From Winogradskyella echinorum (GTDB lineage Bacteria > Bacteroidota > Bacteroidia > Flavobacteriales > Flavobacteriaceae): 64,000 bases of DNA. The stretch is taken from assembly GCF_014297365.1 (NCBI RefSeq), contig NZ_JACOQD010000002.1, positions 744,001 through 808,000 on the forward strand, in the 5' to 3' direction. The position numbers and the translations under genes are program-made. Positions 34,812-44,740 of this stretch are shown in pieces. The notes under the pieces were generated by a model. That model saw nothing but the letters and a program-made list of their open reading frames with translations, made no database searches and was not told the DNA's origin. The stretch's first letter is position 1; each line of letters starts with the position of its first letter.

Positions 34812-35075
34812 GTGCAGCAGGAAGAAAATAATACACAAAACCGAAAGAAAACACCTTTAACAAATTCGGAGGCACTCACCTTCTTCTTCATTCCGTTTGC
34901 TTTCTTTGGGTTAAAAAAGTTTAAAAAAAATGATTTTAACCAATCTGAGATGGACAGATTTAAACAATATGGTTTCGACTTAAAGGTTAAGCAAGCAAAT
35001 GAAATGACATTATACGGAAGACTATTTTATATCGCTTTAACAATAATAATCATCTATTTACTTAAATTTAGTTAA
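34812..35075 (+). CDS. Small hypothetical membrane protein
   Basis: An 87-residue protein from a GTG start (MQQEENNTQNRKK). Hydrophobic segments lie near residues 25-37 and 68-86. No family recognised. It sits between the last array repeat and the GNAT gene, 8 bp before the latter, so it may be the last remnant of cassette cargo or a chromosomal gene. Confidence 0.6.
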   Translation: MQQEENNTQNRKKTPLTNSEALTFFFIPFAFFGLKKFKKNDFNQSEMDRFKQYGFDLKVKQANEMTLYGRLFYIALTIIIIYLLKFS

Positions 35076-35083
35076 TTTGAACA

Positions 35084-35608
35084 ATGCAGATTAAACTACA
35101 AACCGAACGTCTTATTTTACGACCTATTACTTTGGCAGATGCTCAAGATTTTTTTGAGATGGATTCTAACCCAGAAGTCCATAAATTTTTAGGCAATAAA
35201 CCTGTTAAGCATATTGATGAATGTATAGCATATATAACTTGTGTAATAGAAGAATACAAGGCCTATGGTACAAGTCGTTTAGCAATTGTTCTTAAAGACA
35301 CCAACGAGTTTATAGGTTGGGCTGGAGTAAGATTCGAACAAAATGTTAGAAAAGAATTCGACTATTACGATGTTGGTTATAGACTAAAACAACGTTATTG
35401 GGGCAAAGGTTACGCAACAGAAGCGGCATTAGCATCTTTAGATTTTGGTTTTAACCAATTGCAACTAAAAGAAATTGGTGCTGCCGCTGAGGCAAACCAT
35501 ATCGCATCAAACACTATTCTCAAAAAAATTGGAATGCAACCTTCTGGAACCTTCACTTATGATGGTAAATTGTGCCATTGGTATGTTATAAAAAACCCTA
35601 ATTACTAA
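35084..35608 (+). CDS. GNAT acetyltransferase (RimJ/RimL-like)
   Basis: A 174-residue GNAT protein. It opens with LQTERLILRPITLADAQDFFEM, the acetyl-CoA motif is YRLKQRYWGKGYATEAALAS near 107-126, and ASNTILKKIGM follows. It resembles RimJ/RimL-type N-acetyltransferases acting on protein N-termini or small amines. Complete length. Confidence 0.93.
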   Translation: MQIKLQTERLILRPITLADAQDFFEMDSNPEVHKFLGNKPVKHIDECIAYITCVIEEYKAYGTSRLAIVLKDTNEFIGWAGVRFEQNVRKEFDYYDVGYRLKQRYWGKGYATEAALASLDFGFNQLQLKEIGAAAEANHIASNTILKKIGMQPSGTFTYDGKLCHWYVIKNPNY

Positions 35609-35652
35609 TATTTCTTCTCAGCTGTAAAAACGATCTATACAAGTGTAAAAAT

Positions 35653-36381
35653 TCACTCTTGCTCTAACTTAAAGTTTATAGGAATACTGTATGGTACACC
35701 TACAGGTTTATTACGTTGCTTACCTGGTTCCATTTTTGGTAGCAAACTTATAATACGTTCTGCTTCTTTTTCCAAAAGTTGATTTGGCCCTCTACTTTTA
35801 ATATTGGTTACAACACCGTTTTTATTTATTAAGAAAAACACAAATACACGTCCTTGAATATTTAATTCTGATGCCGCTTTAGGATATTTAAAATGTTTTT
35901 GAAGATGTTTATTCATTTCTTTTTGAAAACAAGCCTTTAACTCAGCATTGGTTCCTTCACAACCTGGAAATTGTGGTATTCTTTCAATTACAGCAAAAGG
36001 TACTTCTATATCGTCTTCAACCTCTTCTACTTCAACTTCCTCAACACTTACAACTCGTTCTTCAATAACATCGTCTTGTCCTATTTCTGTACTCTCAATT
36101 ACGGTTTCTTCAACATCTTCAACATCTTCTATTATAGTAATAGCTTCTGTAACCACTTGTTTTGGAGGTGGTGGAGGTAATGGTATATCTATGGTTGTTA
36201 TAGGTATATCCTCATCAAGCTGTTCGTCTAACATTAAGACATCAATCTTTTTAGCTTCTGTTTTGTAAGTCTTATGCTCTAGTCCTAAATACGTTAAAAC
36301 TAGCATTACGTTTAAGCCAACAGCAAAATATAAACTGCTGTTTCGACCTACATTGGCTTTGGGATTTTTTTTAGGCTTCAT
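35653..36381 (-). CDS. Energy transducer TonB
   Basis: A 242-residue TonB-family protein. One N-terminal TM helix (about 15-31) is followed by a proline/acid-rich periplasmic linker (DIPLPPPPPKQVV, then Glu/Val-rich) and a C-terminal TonB domain with FKYPKAASELNIQGRVFVFFLINKNG. It transmits proton-motive force to outer-membrane receptors. It lies 93 bp after a TonB-dependent receptor gene on the same strand. Confidence 0.93.
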   Translation of the reverse strand: MKPKKNPKANVGRNSSLYFAVGLNVMLVLTYLGLEHKTYKTEAKKIDVLMLDEQLDEDIPITTIDIPLPPPPPKQVVTEAITIIEDVEDVEETVIESTEIGQDDVIEERVVSVEEVEVEEVEDDIEVPFAVIERIPQFPGCEGTNAELKACFQKEMNKHLQKHFKYPKAASELNIQGRVFVFFLINKNGVVTNIKSRGPNQLLEKEAERIISLLPKMEPGKQRNKPVGVPYSIPINFKLEQE

Positions 36382-36474
36382 AATCTATGACTTTTATCCT
36401 TTAAAGCTAATTTTTACTTCGCTAAAAAACTATGATAAATGTCATATTTACCTCAATTAGAGCCATTTAAAATA

Positions 36475-38625
36475 TTACAAATTTTCGAATTGATTATCGG
36501 TCCCATCCTCACTTATTGTCCAGAAGAAGCCAACAAAAAAGAATTGATCTGCTGCTGGTGTTAAAGCTCGTCTACTAAAATTACCATTCATATCTGTTGT
36601 GTTTGCGTACTGATACCCATTAATGTTTTTAAAACCTAATGCATTATTTACTGAGAAGTATAAAATCTTCTGAGGACTCAATAAATAGGCCCAATTGACA
36701 CTTAGGCTGTTAAATGATTTGGTACGCTCGCTAAGAAATTTATCGGTATTAGGATTAGTGTATGGTCGTCCTGAAGAAAAACCGTAACTAAACCCAACTT
36801 GACTTTTCCAATCATCTATCCAATACTTAGCTACTAATGAGAGATTGTGTGTTGTTGCAAAACCAGGCTGAGCAGATTCTTGAAAATTTCTATAATTACG
36901 TTCTGTATCTAAATACGAATAGCTAATCCAATAATCTAAATTTTTAATCCCTGTGTTATCTCTCCAAAATAAATCTAATCCTTGTGCGTAACCATCTCCA
37001 GAAGAATTATAGTTACTGTTAAAACTCTCAAACGCACCTTCAAACTTTACTAAGTTATCGTAGTCTTTTCTGTATGCCTCTGCTCTAAAAATTTTACCAT
37101 CATTAACATACTGATAATTAAGAATATAATGCGATGTTTTTTGTGCTTTTAAATCTTGTTCAAACTTTAAAATGGAACTGCTTGGATTCTGAAAAAAGTT
37201 ACCATAAGCTAATGAAAACTGTCCGTTTTTTGATGTTTTATAGGCTAAAGCAGCTCTTGGTGCTACTTTTGTTTCATTAAATATAGAACTATGATCTGCT
37301 CTTAACCCTACTTTTAAAGCTAAGCTTTTTGAAAAAATTAAATCTGCTTCTACAAAACCAGCAGAAATATTGTTTTTAAATCCATAGGTTTCATTAATAG
37401 AAGCATCTTTAAAGTTTTCATCAAAATCTGTAATAAATTGTTCTGCACCAAAGCTTAGTTTAAATCTACTATTAAATCGTTTTCTAAGTTTTACCTTTAA
37501 ATGTGCTGAGTTTTCGGTATCGCTAATATCACTTGCCATTACATTAATATCATTTTTAGCATAAGTGTAAGATAAACCTGTTTGTACACCCCAATTATTA
37601 CCTAAAGCACCTTTATAGGATGTATTTAAATAAAAATTATTGTTGTTTAGTTTAAAATCTAGGCCTTCCTCTAGGTTGATATCATCTTGGGTTAATTCAA
37701 ATTTAGAGGTATCAAAAGCAGCGTAAAATTTTAACATGCCACTATTTAACTTTTGTCTAAAAACGGTTTCACCTTGCGCACCTTGATAAGGAGTTTCCCA
37801 ATCATTTCTATCTTCAAAAACAGCTAAATAAGGAGCCAAATTAATATAAGAGGCATTAAAGCTTAATGACGATTTTTCCCATTTTTGCGTATTTCCTAGT
37901 GTAGCACCAACGGTCATTATACCAATATCTGTCTTCTCTTGGTCGGGTTCGTCAATGGTATTTAAAAGTAAAACACTCGATAACGCTTGTCCATATTCCG
38001 AAGAATAACCACCTGTAGAAAATGTAATACCATCGAATAAAAATGGCGAATAACGTCCACGTGTTGGTATATTATTAGTGGTTGGAGAATACGGTGTAAA
38101 TACTCTTATACCATCAATAAAAATTTGAGTTTCGTCTGCACTTCCACCTCTTACAAACAATCGTCCATCTTCTGCCACATTAGAGGTTCCTGGTAGTGTT
38201 TGCAGTGCACCAACAAAATCTCCTAAAGCACTCGCAGTTGTTACTACATCTAATGGTTTTAATACAGATACTTTACTATTATCGTTAGCTTCAAAAGTAC
38301 CAGCACTTAGTACAACAGCATCAAGCGTTTCTACATCTTCTCGCAATTTAATTTGAAGGTTAGATAACTTAGAAACATCTTCAACGATTTGTTTAGTTTC
38401 ATAAGATAAAAATGAAATGATTAAAGTTTGTGTTCCTGTCTCTTCAGTTGTAAATGAGAATTTTCCATTTTCATCTGAAGTAGCACCATCGTAAGTACCA
38501 TCTAAATAAACATTGGCGCCAAAAATAGGTTGGTTTTTATTATCAACTACTTTACCAGAAATAGTGGTTTGCGCGAAGCTTAAATTGATGAGAAGTAAGC
38601 TGATGATTGTGGTTAGATATTTCAT
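36475..38625 (-). CDS. TonB-dependent receptor with carboxypeptidase-like N-terminal domain
   Basis: A 716-residue outer-membrane receptor. Signal peptide MKYLTTIISLLLINLSFAQ, a CarboxypepD_reg-like domain (about 20-100, GKVVDNKNQPIFGANVYLDGTYDG), a plug (about 120-220, LPGTSNVAEDGRLFVRGGSADET) and a beta-barrel ending near FFVGFFWTISED. It is shorter than SusC-type receptors and no SusD partner is adjacent, so a siderophore, metal or small-ligand substrate is more likely. The ligand is unknown. Confidence 0.92.
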   Translation of the reverse strand: MKYLTTIISLLLINLSFAQTTISGKVVDNKNQPIFGANVYLDGTYDGATSDENGKFSFTTEETGTQTLIISFLSYETKQIVEDVSKLSNLQIKLREDVETLDAVVLSAGTFEANDNSKVSVLKPLDVVTTASALGDFVGALQTLPGTSNVAEDGRLFVRGGSADETQIFIDGIRVFTPYSPTTNNIPTRGRYSPFLFDGITFSTGGYSSEYGQALSSVLLLNTIDEPDQEKTDIGIMTVGATLGNTQKWEKSSLSFNASYINLAPYLAVFEDRNDWETPYQGAQGETVFRQKLNSGMLKFYAAFDTSKFELTQDDINLEEGLDFKLNNNNFYLNTSYKGALGNNWGVQTGLSYTYAKNDINVMASDISDTENSAHLKVKLRKRFNSRFKLSFGAEQFITDFDENFKDASINETYGFKNNISAGFVEADLIFSKSLALKVGLRADHSSIFNETKVAPRAALAYKTSKNGQFSLAYGNFFQNPSSSILKFEQDLKAQKTSHYILNYQYVNDGKIFRAEAYRKDYDNLVKFEGAFESFNSNYNSSGDGYAQGLDLFWRDNTGIKNLDYWISYSYLDTERNYRNFQESAQPGFATTHNLSLVAKYWIDDWKSQVGFSYGFSSGRPYTNPNTDKFLSERTKSFNSLSVNWAYLLSPQKILYFSVNNALGFKNINGYQYANTTDMNGNFSRRALTPAADQFFFVGFFWTISEDGTDNQFENL

Positions 38626-38828
38626 TTGTTTTGATTGGTTATAAAGGTTCGTTTTTTGATACTGAAATTATATCAGCATAATTTGATAATACAAACTTGA
38701 GGTATTTTTAAACCAACACGAATTCTATATTACCGAATTGTAATATTTCAATGACGAATTGAATATCTTTGGAATAATCGACATTTAGTAAAAAACACCT
38801 ATCGTACCAATATTAACTCAGCTTATAT

Positions 38829-39503
38829 ATGCTAACCAAAACCGAAAAACAATTCAGCATTCTATTTGTTATTATTGTTCTTTTTGAACTTATAACAGGT
38901 AGTACAGAAAACCTAAAAATGGTTCATTACTTAGCTAAACCAGCTATTGTAATTAGTCTTATCATTTTATTTATAAGAACATCGCAATCACTTGCAAAAC
39001 CAATAAAAAATCTAACACTCTTGGCTTTAGGATTTTCTTTGCTTGGCGATATTTTATTAATGTTTGTAGCTAAATCTGAACACTATTTTACATTAGGCTT
39101 AGTGGCGTTTTTAACGGCACATATTATGTATGTACTTGCCTTTTTAAAAGATAGAAACAAAGGAAAATCACCTTATGGATTTATCGCCTTATTATTAGTC
39201 TATGCTGCTTGTTTATTCAACTTTTTAAAGGATGGTTTAGGGGAAATGCTTATACCAGTTATTGTATATATGATTATCATTTTAGCGATGGCAACCTCAG
39301 CATTTTTAAGAAAAGGTAATGTAAATATACTTAGTTACGGTTTGGTATTTTTAGGTGCTATATTTTTTATGGCTTCGGATAGTATTTTAGCTTTAAATAA
39401 ATTTTACAAACCACTGCCTTGGTCTAATATTAGCATTATGGTAACCTATGCCATGGCGCAGTATTTGATTGTTATCGGTATTTTAAAACTTAAAGAAAAG
39501 TAA
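38829..39503 (+). CDS. Lysoplasmalogenase-like (YhhN family) membrane protein
   Basis: A 224-residue protein with about seven or eight TM helices and the YhhN pattern LALGFSLLGDILLMF near residues 70-84 and FFMASDSILALNKF near 178-192. The two acidic residues (Asp in LLGDIL and ASDSIL) are the likely catalytic pair of this hydrolase family, which cleaves lysoplasmalogens. Convergent with the NDH-2 gene. Confidence 0.88.
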   Translation: MLTKTEKQFSILFVIIVLFELITGSTENLKMVHYLAKPAIVISLIILFIRTSQSLAKPIKNLTLLALGFSLLGDILLMFVAKSEHYFTLGLVAFLTAHIMYVLAFLKDRNKGKSPYGFIALLLVYAACLFNFLKDGLGEMLIPVIVYMIIILAMATSAFLRKGNVNILSYGLVFLGAIFFMASDSILALNKFYKPLPWSNISIMVTYAMAQYLIVIGILKLKEK

Positions 39504-39522
39504 GCTTTTAGCTTACTTTTTA
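39496..39522. terminator. Bidirectional terminator between convergent genes
   Basis: AAAAGTAAGC and GCTTACTTTT form a perfect 10-bp stem with a TTTTA loop. It overlaps both flanking stop codons and serves both directions. Confidence 0.85.
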
Positions 39523-40784
39523 AAAGGTCTAATGATTAAGCGTGCTGCCTTGTCAAAATTAATGTAGTTATACGTCCAGTTAAAGAGAACAATGACGCGA
39601 TTTCTAAAACCAACTAAAGACATTAAGTGCACAAACATCCATATAAACCAAGCGAAAAAACCACCAAATTTATAATGCTTTAAATCTACAACCGCTTTGT
39701 TTCTGCCAATAGTAGCCATAGAGCCTTTATCGAAATATATAAAAGATTCCATAGGCTTTTTAGCAACTAGACGTAATAAATTCTTACCTAGCAACTTGCC
39801 TTGTTGTATTGCAGGTTGTGCCACTTGCGGATGCCCTTTTGGATAATCTTCTGAAGTCATTAATGCAATATCTCCTACAGCAAAAATGTTTTTATAATCT
39901 TCTACTTGATTATACTTGTTGACTTTGTATCTATTAGCCTTTTCTAATAATGCATTTGCCTTTAATCCTTCTACAGGAGCTCCTGTTACACCAGCTGCCC
40001 AAATTAAAGTCTCAGATTGCATTACTAAATCTGAATTTGTTATAACTTCTAATCCATTATAATTCTTAACAAACGTATTACAATGCACTTGTACACCAAG
40101 ATCTTTTAAGAATTTTTCAGCTTTTTCAGAGGCATGTGTACTCATTGGAGGTAGCACACGATCTGCACCTTCTAGCAAGTGAATACGCATGTCACTAGGA
40201 TTTAAATCTCGATAATCTCTTGGCAGAATATTATTTTTAAGTTCTGCAATGGCTCCAGCAAGTTCTACACCAGTTGGTCCTCCTCCAACGATTACGAAAT
40301 TTAAAAACGCTTCACGTTCCGCTTCAGAATTTGCAATTGCCGCTTTCTCAAAATTCTGTAAAATGAGACTTCTTATGTTTAAAGCTTGTGGAACACTCTT
40401 CATTGGCATACTGTTAGACTCAATGTCTTTATTCCCAAAATAATTGGTCTTTGTTCCGGTTGCTATAACTAAATAATCATAACGAAGCTCTCCAATGCTT
40501 GTTTTAATCGTATTTTTTTCTGGTAAAATCTCTTCTACTTCTGCCAATCTAAAATAGGAAGTCTTATGTTTTTTTAAAATTTTACGCAGTGGATAAGCAA
40601 TAGAATCTGGTTCTAATCCAGAGCTAGAAACCTGATATAATAAGGGTTGAAACGTATGATAGTTATGCTTATCGATTAATACAACTTGAATATTTTTATT
40701 AGCCAAGGTTTTTGCTAAATTTATACCAGCAAAACCTCCACCTATAATAACAACTCTTGGTAAATTTGATTCGGGAATATTCAT
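39513..40784 (-). CDS. Type II NADH dehydrogenase (NDH-2) family FAD oxidoreductase
   Basis: A 423-residue flavoprotein. The FAD site is VVIIGGGFAGINLAKTL at the start, the NAD site VIVGGGPTGVELAGAIAEL near residue 167 and the second FAD motif IFAVGDIALM near 298. A C-terminal hydrophobic segment (about 365-400, FFAWFIWMFVHLMSLVGF) probably anchors it to the membrane. It transfers electrons from NADH to quinone without pumping protons. Confidence 0.94.
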   Translation of the reverse strand: MNIPESNLPRVVIIGGGFAGINLAKTLANKNIQVVLIDKHNYHTFQPLLYQVSSSGLEPDSIAYPLRKILKKHKTSYFRLAEVEEILPEKNTIKTSIGELRYDYLVIATGTKTNYFGNKDIESNSMPMKSVPQALNIRSLILQNFEKAAIANSEAEREAFLNFVIVGGGPTGVELAGAIAELKNNILPRDYRDLNPSDMRIHLLEGADRVLPPMSTHASEKAEKFLKDLGVQVHCNTFVKNYNGLEVITNSDLVMQSETLIWAAGVTGAPVEGLKANALLEKANRYKVNKYNQVEDYKNIFAVGDIALMTSEDYPKGHPQVAQPAIQQGKLLGKNLLRLVAKKPMESFIYFDKGSMATIGRNKAVVDLKHYKFGGFFAWFIWMFVHLMSLVGFRNRVIVLFNWTYNYINFDKAARLIIRPFKK

Positions 40785-40919
40785 AAAACAGTACTTGAAT
40801 TTCTACTTACAAAGATACGGATTTAAAGGGCTAAAACAGAACTTTAAACAATAGGTAGAGAATTTTGTAACATAACTAAAAGTAATACTACTAATAGTGT
40901 AACTAACCAATTTCATCAA

Positions 40920-41414
40920 TTGAATAAAGAACTAGAACATAGTTTTGTAGAGCAGTTGCAAAAGCATCAAAACATTGTACATAAGGTATGTCGTTTATAT
41001 ACCAACAATGCCGATGCGCATAATGATTTGTTTCAGGAAATAACAATTCAGCTGTGGCGAGCGTATCCAAAATTTAGAGGAGACTCAAAATTTAGTACGT
41101 GGATGTATCGTGTAGGACTAAATACAGCAATTACACTGTATAGAAAATCTAAACGTAGAATAAATACACAAGAGTTTGATTCGGTTGAATTTAGGATAAA
41201 AGCAGAGGAATATGATGATACTGAAGAGCAACAATTAAAGCTCTTATACAAAGCAGTACATCAATTAAATGACATTGAAAAAGCCTTAGTATTCTTGTAT
41301 TTAGAAGACAAAGACTATAGAGAAATAAGTGCAACTTTAGGTATTAGCGAAGTGAATGCACGCGTGAAAATGAATCGCGTAAAAAAGAAATTAAAAACAA
41401 TATTAAATCCGTAA
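40920..41414 (+). CDS. ECF-type RNA polymerase sigma factor
   Basis: A 164-residue sigma factor from a TTG start. Region 2 is NADAHNDLFQEITIQLWRAYPKFRGDSKFSTWMYRVGLNTA and region 4 is YREISATLGISEVNARVKMNRVKKKL. The next gene, 4 bp away, encodes a multi-TM protein and may be its anti-sigma partner or membrane companion. Confidence 0.92.
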   Translation: MNKELEHSFVEQLQKHQNIVHKVCRLYTNNADAHNDLFQEITIQLWRAYPKFRGDSKFSTWMYRVGLNTAITLYRKSKRRINTQEFDSVEFRIKAEEYDDTEEQQLKLLYKAVHQLNDIEKALVFLYLEDKDYREISATLGISEVNARVKMNRVKKKLKTILNP

Positions 41415-41418
41415 AATT

Positions 41419-42051
41419 ATGGATGAATTAGATTTATTAAAGAAAGATTGGAATAGTGATAAGGTAGAATATAAAAGTTATTCTGATTCGGATATTGCAC
41501 CAATGCTACATAAAAAATCGTCTTCTATTGTAAAGACGTTGTTTTATATTAGTATAGCAGAATTGGTGTTTTGGCTTTTAGCTGGCATATTACCCTATTT
41601 TTTATCTTCAACCTTTAAAGAAAAGCTCGAAACCAGTTATGAACATCCATTAGTTGTTGGGTTTAATATTTTAAGTTATTGTATCATTTTATTGTTTATT
41701 TATTTCCTCTATAAATCATACAAGGCTATTTCTACTACTGATAGTGCAAAAAAATTAATGGAGAGTATCTTAAAAACTCGAAAAGTAATTAAGTACTATG
41801 TAATTTTTAATTTGTCATTAATTTTTCTTTCTGTACCATTAGCGTTTTATTTTGAATACAATGACAACCCAGAATTTCATCAACAGATCGTTGAAGCTAG
41901 CACCAAACAAATGCTGGTGGTTTATGCAGTTGTAGCATTAACTGCTGCTGTGTTTTTAGTGCTAATTTGGTTATTTTACAGATTAATTTATGGAATTCTT
42001 TTAAAGCGTCTCAATAGAAACTATGACGAATTAAAGAAACTAGAAGTTTAG
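41419..42051 (+). CDS. Membrane protein partnered with the ECF sigma factor
   Basis: A 210-residue protein. A short N-terminal cytosolic segment (1-40, MDELDLLKKDWNSDKVEYKSYSDSDI) precedes four TM helices (about 42-62, 78-100, 124-146 and 165-190). It starts 4 bp after the sigma gene. A regulatory role is inferred from position only. Confidence 0.8.
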   Translation: MDELDLLKKDWNSDKVEYKSYSDSDIAPMLHKKSSSIVKTLFYISIAELVFWLLAGILPYFLSSTFKEKLETSYEHPLVVGFNILSYCIILLFIYFLYKSYKAISTTDSAKKLMESILKTRKVIKYYVIFNLSLIFLSVPLAFYFEYNDNPEFHQQIVEASTKQMLVVYAVVALTAAVFLVLIWLFYRLIYGILLKRLNRNYDELKKLEV

Positions 42052-42259
42052 TAAAAGAAAACTAAATTTATAACGGAATACTGAGATTGAGACTGCGAGT
42101 AAAATAACTATTACACAGAGTTTTACAAAGAAAGTATAAAGTTACGCTAAGAAAACAAACCGAATATTCTGGATATTTTGGCAATCAACGAAGACTCTTT
42201 TTTCCCTTTTGGGGAATCTCAAAAAATATTGCATTAACAATACAGATAACCAAGGAGCT

Positions 42260-43060
42260 TTACCAATCCCTAAGCTCTCTATTTAAACGTTCTTTTTCCT
42301 CTAATTCTTCTTGCGGAATAACTTTTAAGAATGATGGATGTTGCTCAATGGCATATTCTATTTTTTCAACAATATCAGCAATCGACTCATTTTCATAATC
42401 AATTTTCAAAGGTTCTTTTACTTCAAAAGTTTGAAATATATTTTTCTTTTTAATACGAAGTCCTTTTTTATCAAACGAACGTCTAAAACCATCAATAACA
42501 ATAGGTACAACAATTGGCTTATAGGTTTTAATAATATGAGCTGTTCCTTTTCTAATCGGCTTAAAAGGTGTTGTAGTACCTTGCGGAAACGTAACAACCC
42601 AACCATCATCTAAGGCGGTTTTAATCATGGTAATATCGCTCATTTTTACCTGACGGTTTACATCCTTGCCTTGAGAGCGCCAAGTACGTTCAATACTAAT
42701 AGAACCTGTATACGCAAAAATTTTAGGAATAATACCAGATTTCATCGTTTCTTTAGCAGCAACATAATACATGTTTAGCTTCGGATTCCAGAGATAACCA
42801 ACATTTTTAATATTATCTAAACGACCACTTAAACTCGCATTAAATACATGAAACATAGATATTACATCCGCAAAATAAGTTTGATGATTAGAAATAAACA
42901 ATACGTTAGTATCTGGTAAGTTCTTTATAATATCTGAGCCTTCAATCTGTAGTTCATTAAAGCCTCTAAAACGCCTATGAGTTAGTAGGCCTAGAATTCT
43001 AATGAGCCATTTTTTAACCCAAAGTATATGTCCGAAAGGATTTCTTTTAAATAATCCCAT
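42260..43060 (-). CDS. 1-acyl-sn-glycerol-3-phosphate acyltransferase-like (PlsC family)
   Basis: A 266-residue acyltransferase. The catalytic region reads SNHQTYFADVISM, with five residues between His and Asp instead of the usual four, and the phosphate-binding motif is FPQGTTTPFKPIRKGTAHI in place of FPEGTRS. The remaining blocks are normal. It probably makes phosphatidic acid or a related lipid. It lies 49 bp downstream of the NUDIX gene on the same strand. Confidence 0.88.
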   Translation of the reverse strand: MGLFKRNPFGHILWVKKWLIRILGLLTHRRFRGFNELQIEGSDIIKNLPDTNVLFISNHQTYFADVISMFHVFNASLSGRLDNIKNVGYLWNPKLNMYYVAAKETMKSGIIPKIFAYTGSISIERTWRSQGKDVNRQVKMSDITMIKTALDDGWVVTFPQGTTTPFKPIRKGTAHIIKTYKPIVVPIVIDGFRRSFDKKGLRIKKKNIFQTFEVKEPLKIDYENESIADIVEKIEYAIEQHPSFLKVIPQEELEEKERLNRELRDW

Positions 43061-43109
43061 AGTTAGTGTTCAAATTTTAGTCTTGTACAAATGTAACAAA
43101 TAAGATAAG

Positions 43110-43751
43110 CTACAAAACTTGTTTTAACAAGTCTTTTATTTCTCCAAGCATCATTGCAGTAGCTCCCCAAACAATATGCCCATTTAATTTAAAAGCTGGC
43201 ACATCTACCTCAACATTAAAAGATGTTGATACTCTAGTAGTTATACAATTGGCTTCATCTAAAAAGTCTTTTAACTTAACTTCAATGATATCTTCTACCT
43301 CAGTTTCTTGTTTTATAAATATTGGTGTGGTTTTAGAAACAGCCACATAAGGATGTACTATAAAGTTACTTGGCGGAATGTATAATGGAGACATTGTCTT
43401 TATAATTTCTACTAATGACTCTGGCACTCCAACTTCTTCTTCAGTTTCGCGGATAGCCGTAACCATAAGATTATCATCTTCCTTCTCATACCTACCACCA
43501 GGAAAACCAACCTGTGCAGAATGGACTCCTTTATACGTTTTGCGTAAAATTAGCACCAAATATGTTTCATCTTCAGCATTTGGGTAAAATAGAGACATTA
43601 CTCCAGCTTTTTTAGCACTTTTGGCTTTCTCCTTCATTTTTTCAGCCAATTCTAAGCGATAAGGAGGAGACATTTTAGCATGAGAAGTTTCGCCAAAAAG
43701 ATCGAGATGTTTTATTTTTACTACAGATTCTAAAAACTGATTAAAACGCAT
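43110..43751 (-). CDS. NUDIX hydrolase, CoA-pyrophosphatase-like
   Basis: A 213-residue NUDIX protein with the preceding VHSAQVGFPGG block and the NUDIX box GGRYEKEDDNLMVTAIRETEEEVG, typical of the NudL/Nudt7 CoA-diphosphatase group. It hydrolyses CoA or acyl-CoA to 4'-phosphopantetheine and 3',5'-ADP. It may be co-transcribed with the acyltransferase. Confidence 0.9.
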   Translation of the reverse strand: MRFNQFLESVVKIKHLDLFGETSHAKMSPPYRLELAEKMKEKAKSAKKAGVMSLFYPNAEDETYLVLILRKTYKGVHSAQVGFPGGRYEKEDDNLMVTAIRETEEEVGVPESLVEIIKTMSPLYIPPSNFIVHPYVAVSKTTPIFIKQETEVEDIIEVKLKDFLDEANCITTRVSTSFNVEVDVPAFKLNGHIVWGATAMMLGEIKDLLKQVL

Positions 43752-43968
43752 TTTACTTTTTTTTAAATAACGTTAAATTAATGTTATTTCTAAAAGAAAG
43801 GTAAGAATAATCTTTCTCACTTGATTTAATTTATATAAATTTAAGCATCTTTTTTAGATTTAATTTTTGTTGACTAACAAAATAATATTCATCCCTTAAA
43901 AGAATATTATAATGAGTTTTTAACTCATAATTTAAAACCTGAATTATTAACAATTAAATCTAAATATC

Positions 43969-44736
43969 ATGAAAAAATTAATTTTTACTGTAGTTTTATC
44001 TTTATCTTTTTTATTCAACTTCTCCCAACAATGGCTTGGCTCTAACAATAGTAGCGGAAATATATACAGAACTGGTTTTGTAGGAATTGGACCAAATGCA
44101 ACTAATCCATCTTCATCTTTTGTGTCTAGTGCTGCTCTACTTCAGTTAAAATCTTACGGTAACGCTGAAATAATTTTTGATCATACAGATGGAAATGGAA
44201 CATCGGATTTAGGGGTTATATCTTTTGAAAGAAACAGTGATCACCTTGCTCACATTAGAAGTGGTCATGATGGCGCCATTGATAATGCTTTTTTGTCATT
44301 TCACACACAACCCTCAGGCGGTTCTTATGGATGGATTAATGATAATGAAAAAATGAGAATTTCATCTAATGGTAATGTTGGCATTGGTACAACAAATCCA
44401 TCAGAACTATTATCAGTTAATGGAAAAATACTATGTGAAGAAGTAGAAGTTATCTTAGATGTTGCACCAGATTACGTTTTCCAAAAATATTACACAGGTT
44501 CTTCTACATTAAAAGCAGATTATGTTATGCCTACAATAGAAGAAGTTGAAGCATTTACAAAAAAAAATCATCACTTACCAGAAGTGCCTTCTGCAAAAGA
44601 AATTAAAGAAGAAGGCTTACAGCTAAAAGAAATGACAACTTTACTTTTACAAAAAGTAGAAGAATTGACGCTTTATACTATAGAGCAAGAGAAGCGTATA
44701 AAAGCTTTAGAAGCCGAATTAGCTAAAAAGCAATAA
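43969..44736 (+). CDS. Secreted tail-fibre-like protein
   Basis: A 255-residue protein with a signal peptide (MKKLIFTVVLSLSFLFNFSQQ). A glycine/asparagine-rich middle has VGIGTTNPSELLSVNGKI, the repeat seen in tail-fibre and surface proteins of Bacteroidota. The C-terminus has MPTIEEVEAFTKKNHHLPEVPSAKEI followed by a coiled coil (about 215-255). It lies 4 bp before a T9SS cargo gene and may be a surface partner of it. Confidence 0.82.
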   Translation: MKKLIFTVVLSLSFLFNFSQQWLGSNNSSGNIYRTGFVGIGPNATNPSSSFVSSAALLQLKSYGNAEIIFDHTDGNGTSDLGVISFERNSDHLAHIRSGHDGAIDNAFLSFHTQPSGGSYGWINDNEKMRISSNGNVGIGTTNPSELLSVNGKILCEEVEVILDVAPDYVFQKYYTGSSTLKADYVMPTIEEVEAFTKKNHHLPEVPSAKEIKEEGLQLKEMTTLLLQKVEELTLYTIEQEKRIKALEAELAKKQ

Positions 44737-44740
44737 GGTT

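Noticed and set aside
35948..36268. Serine/threonine-rich plus-strand reading frame opposite the tonB gene.
   Set aside because: It is the antisense shadow of the Glu/Val/Pro-rich TonB linker; the minus-strand frame has the TM helix and TonB domain.
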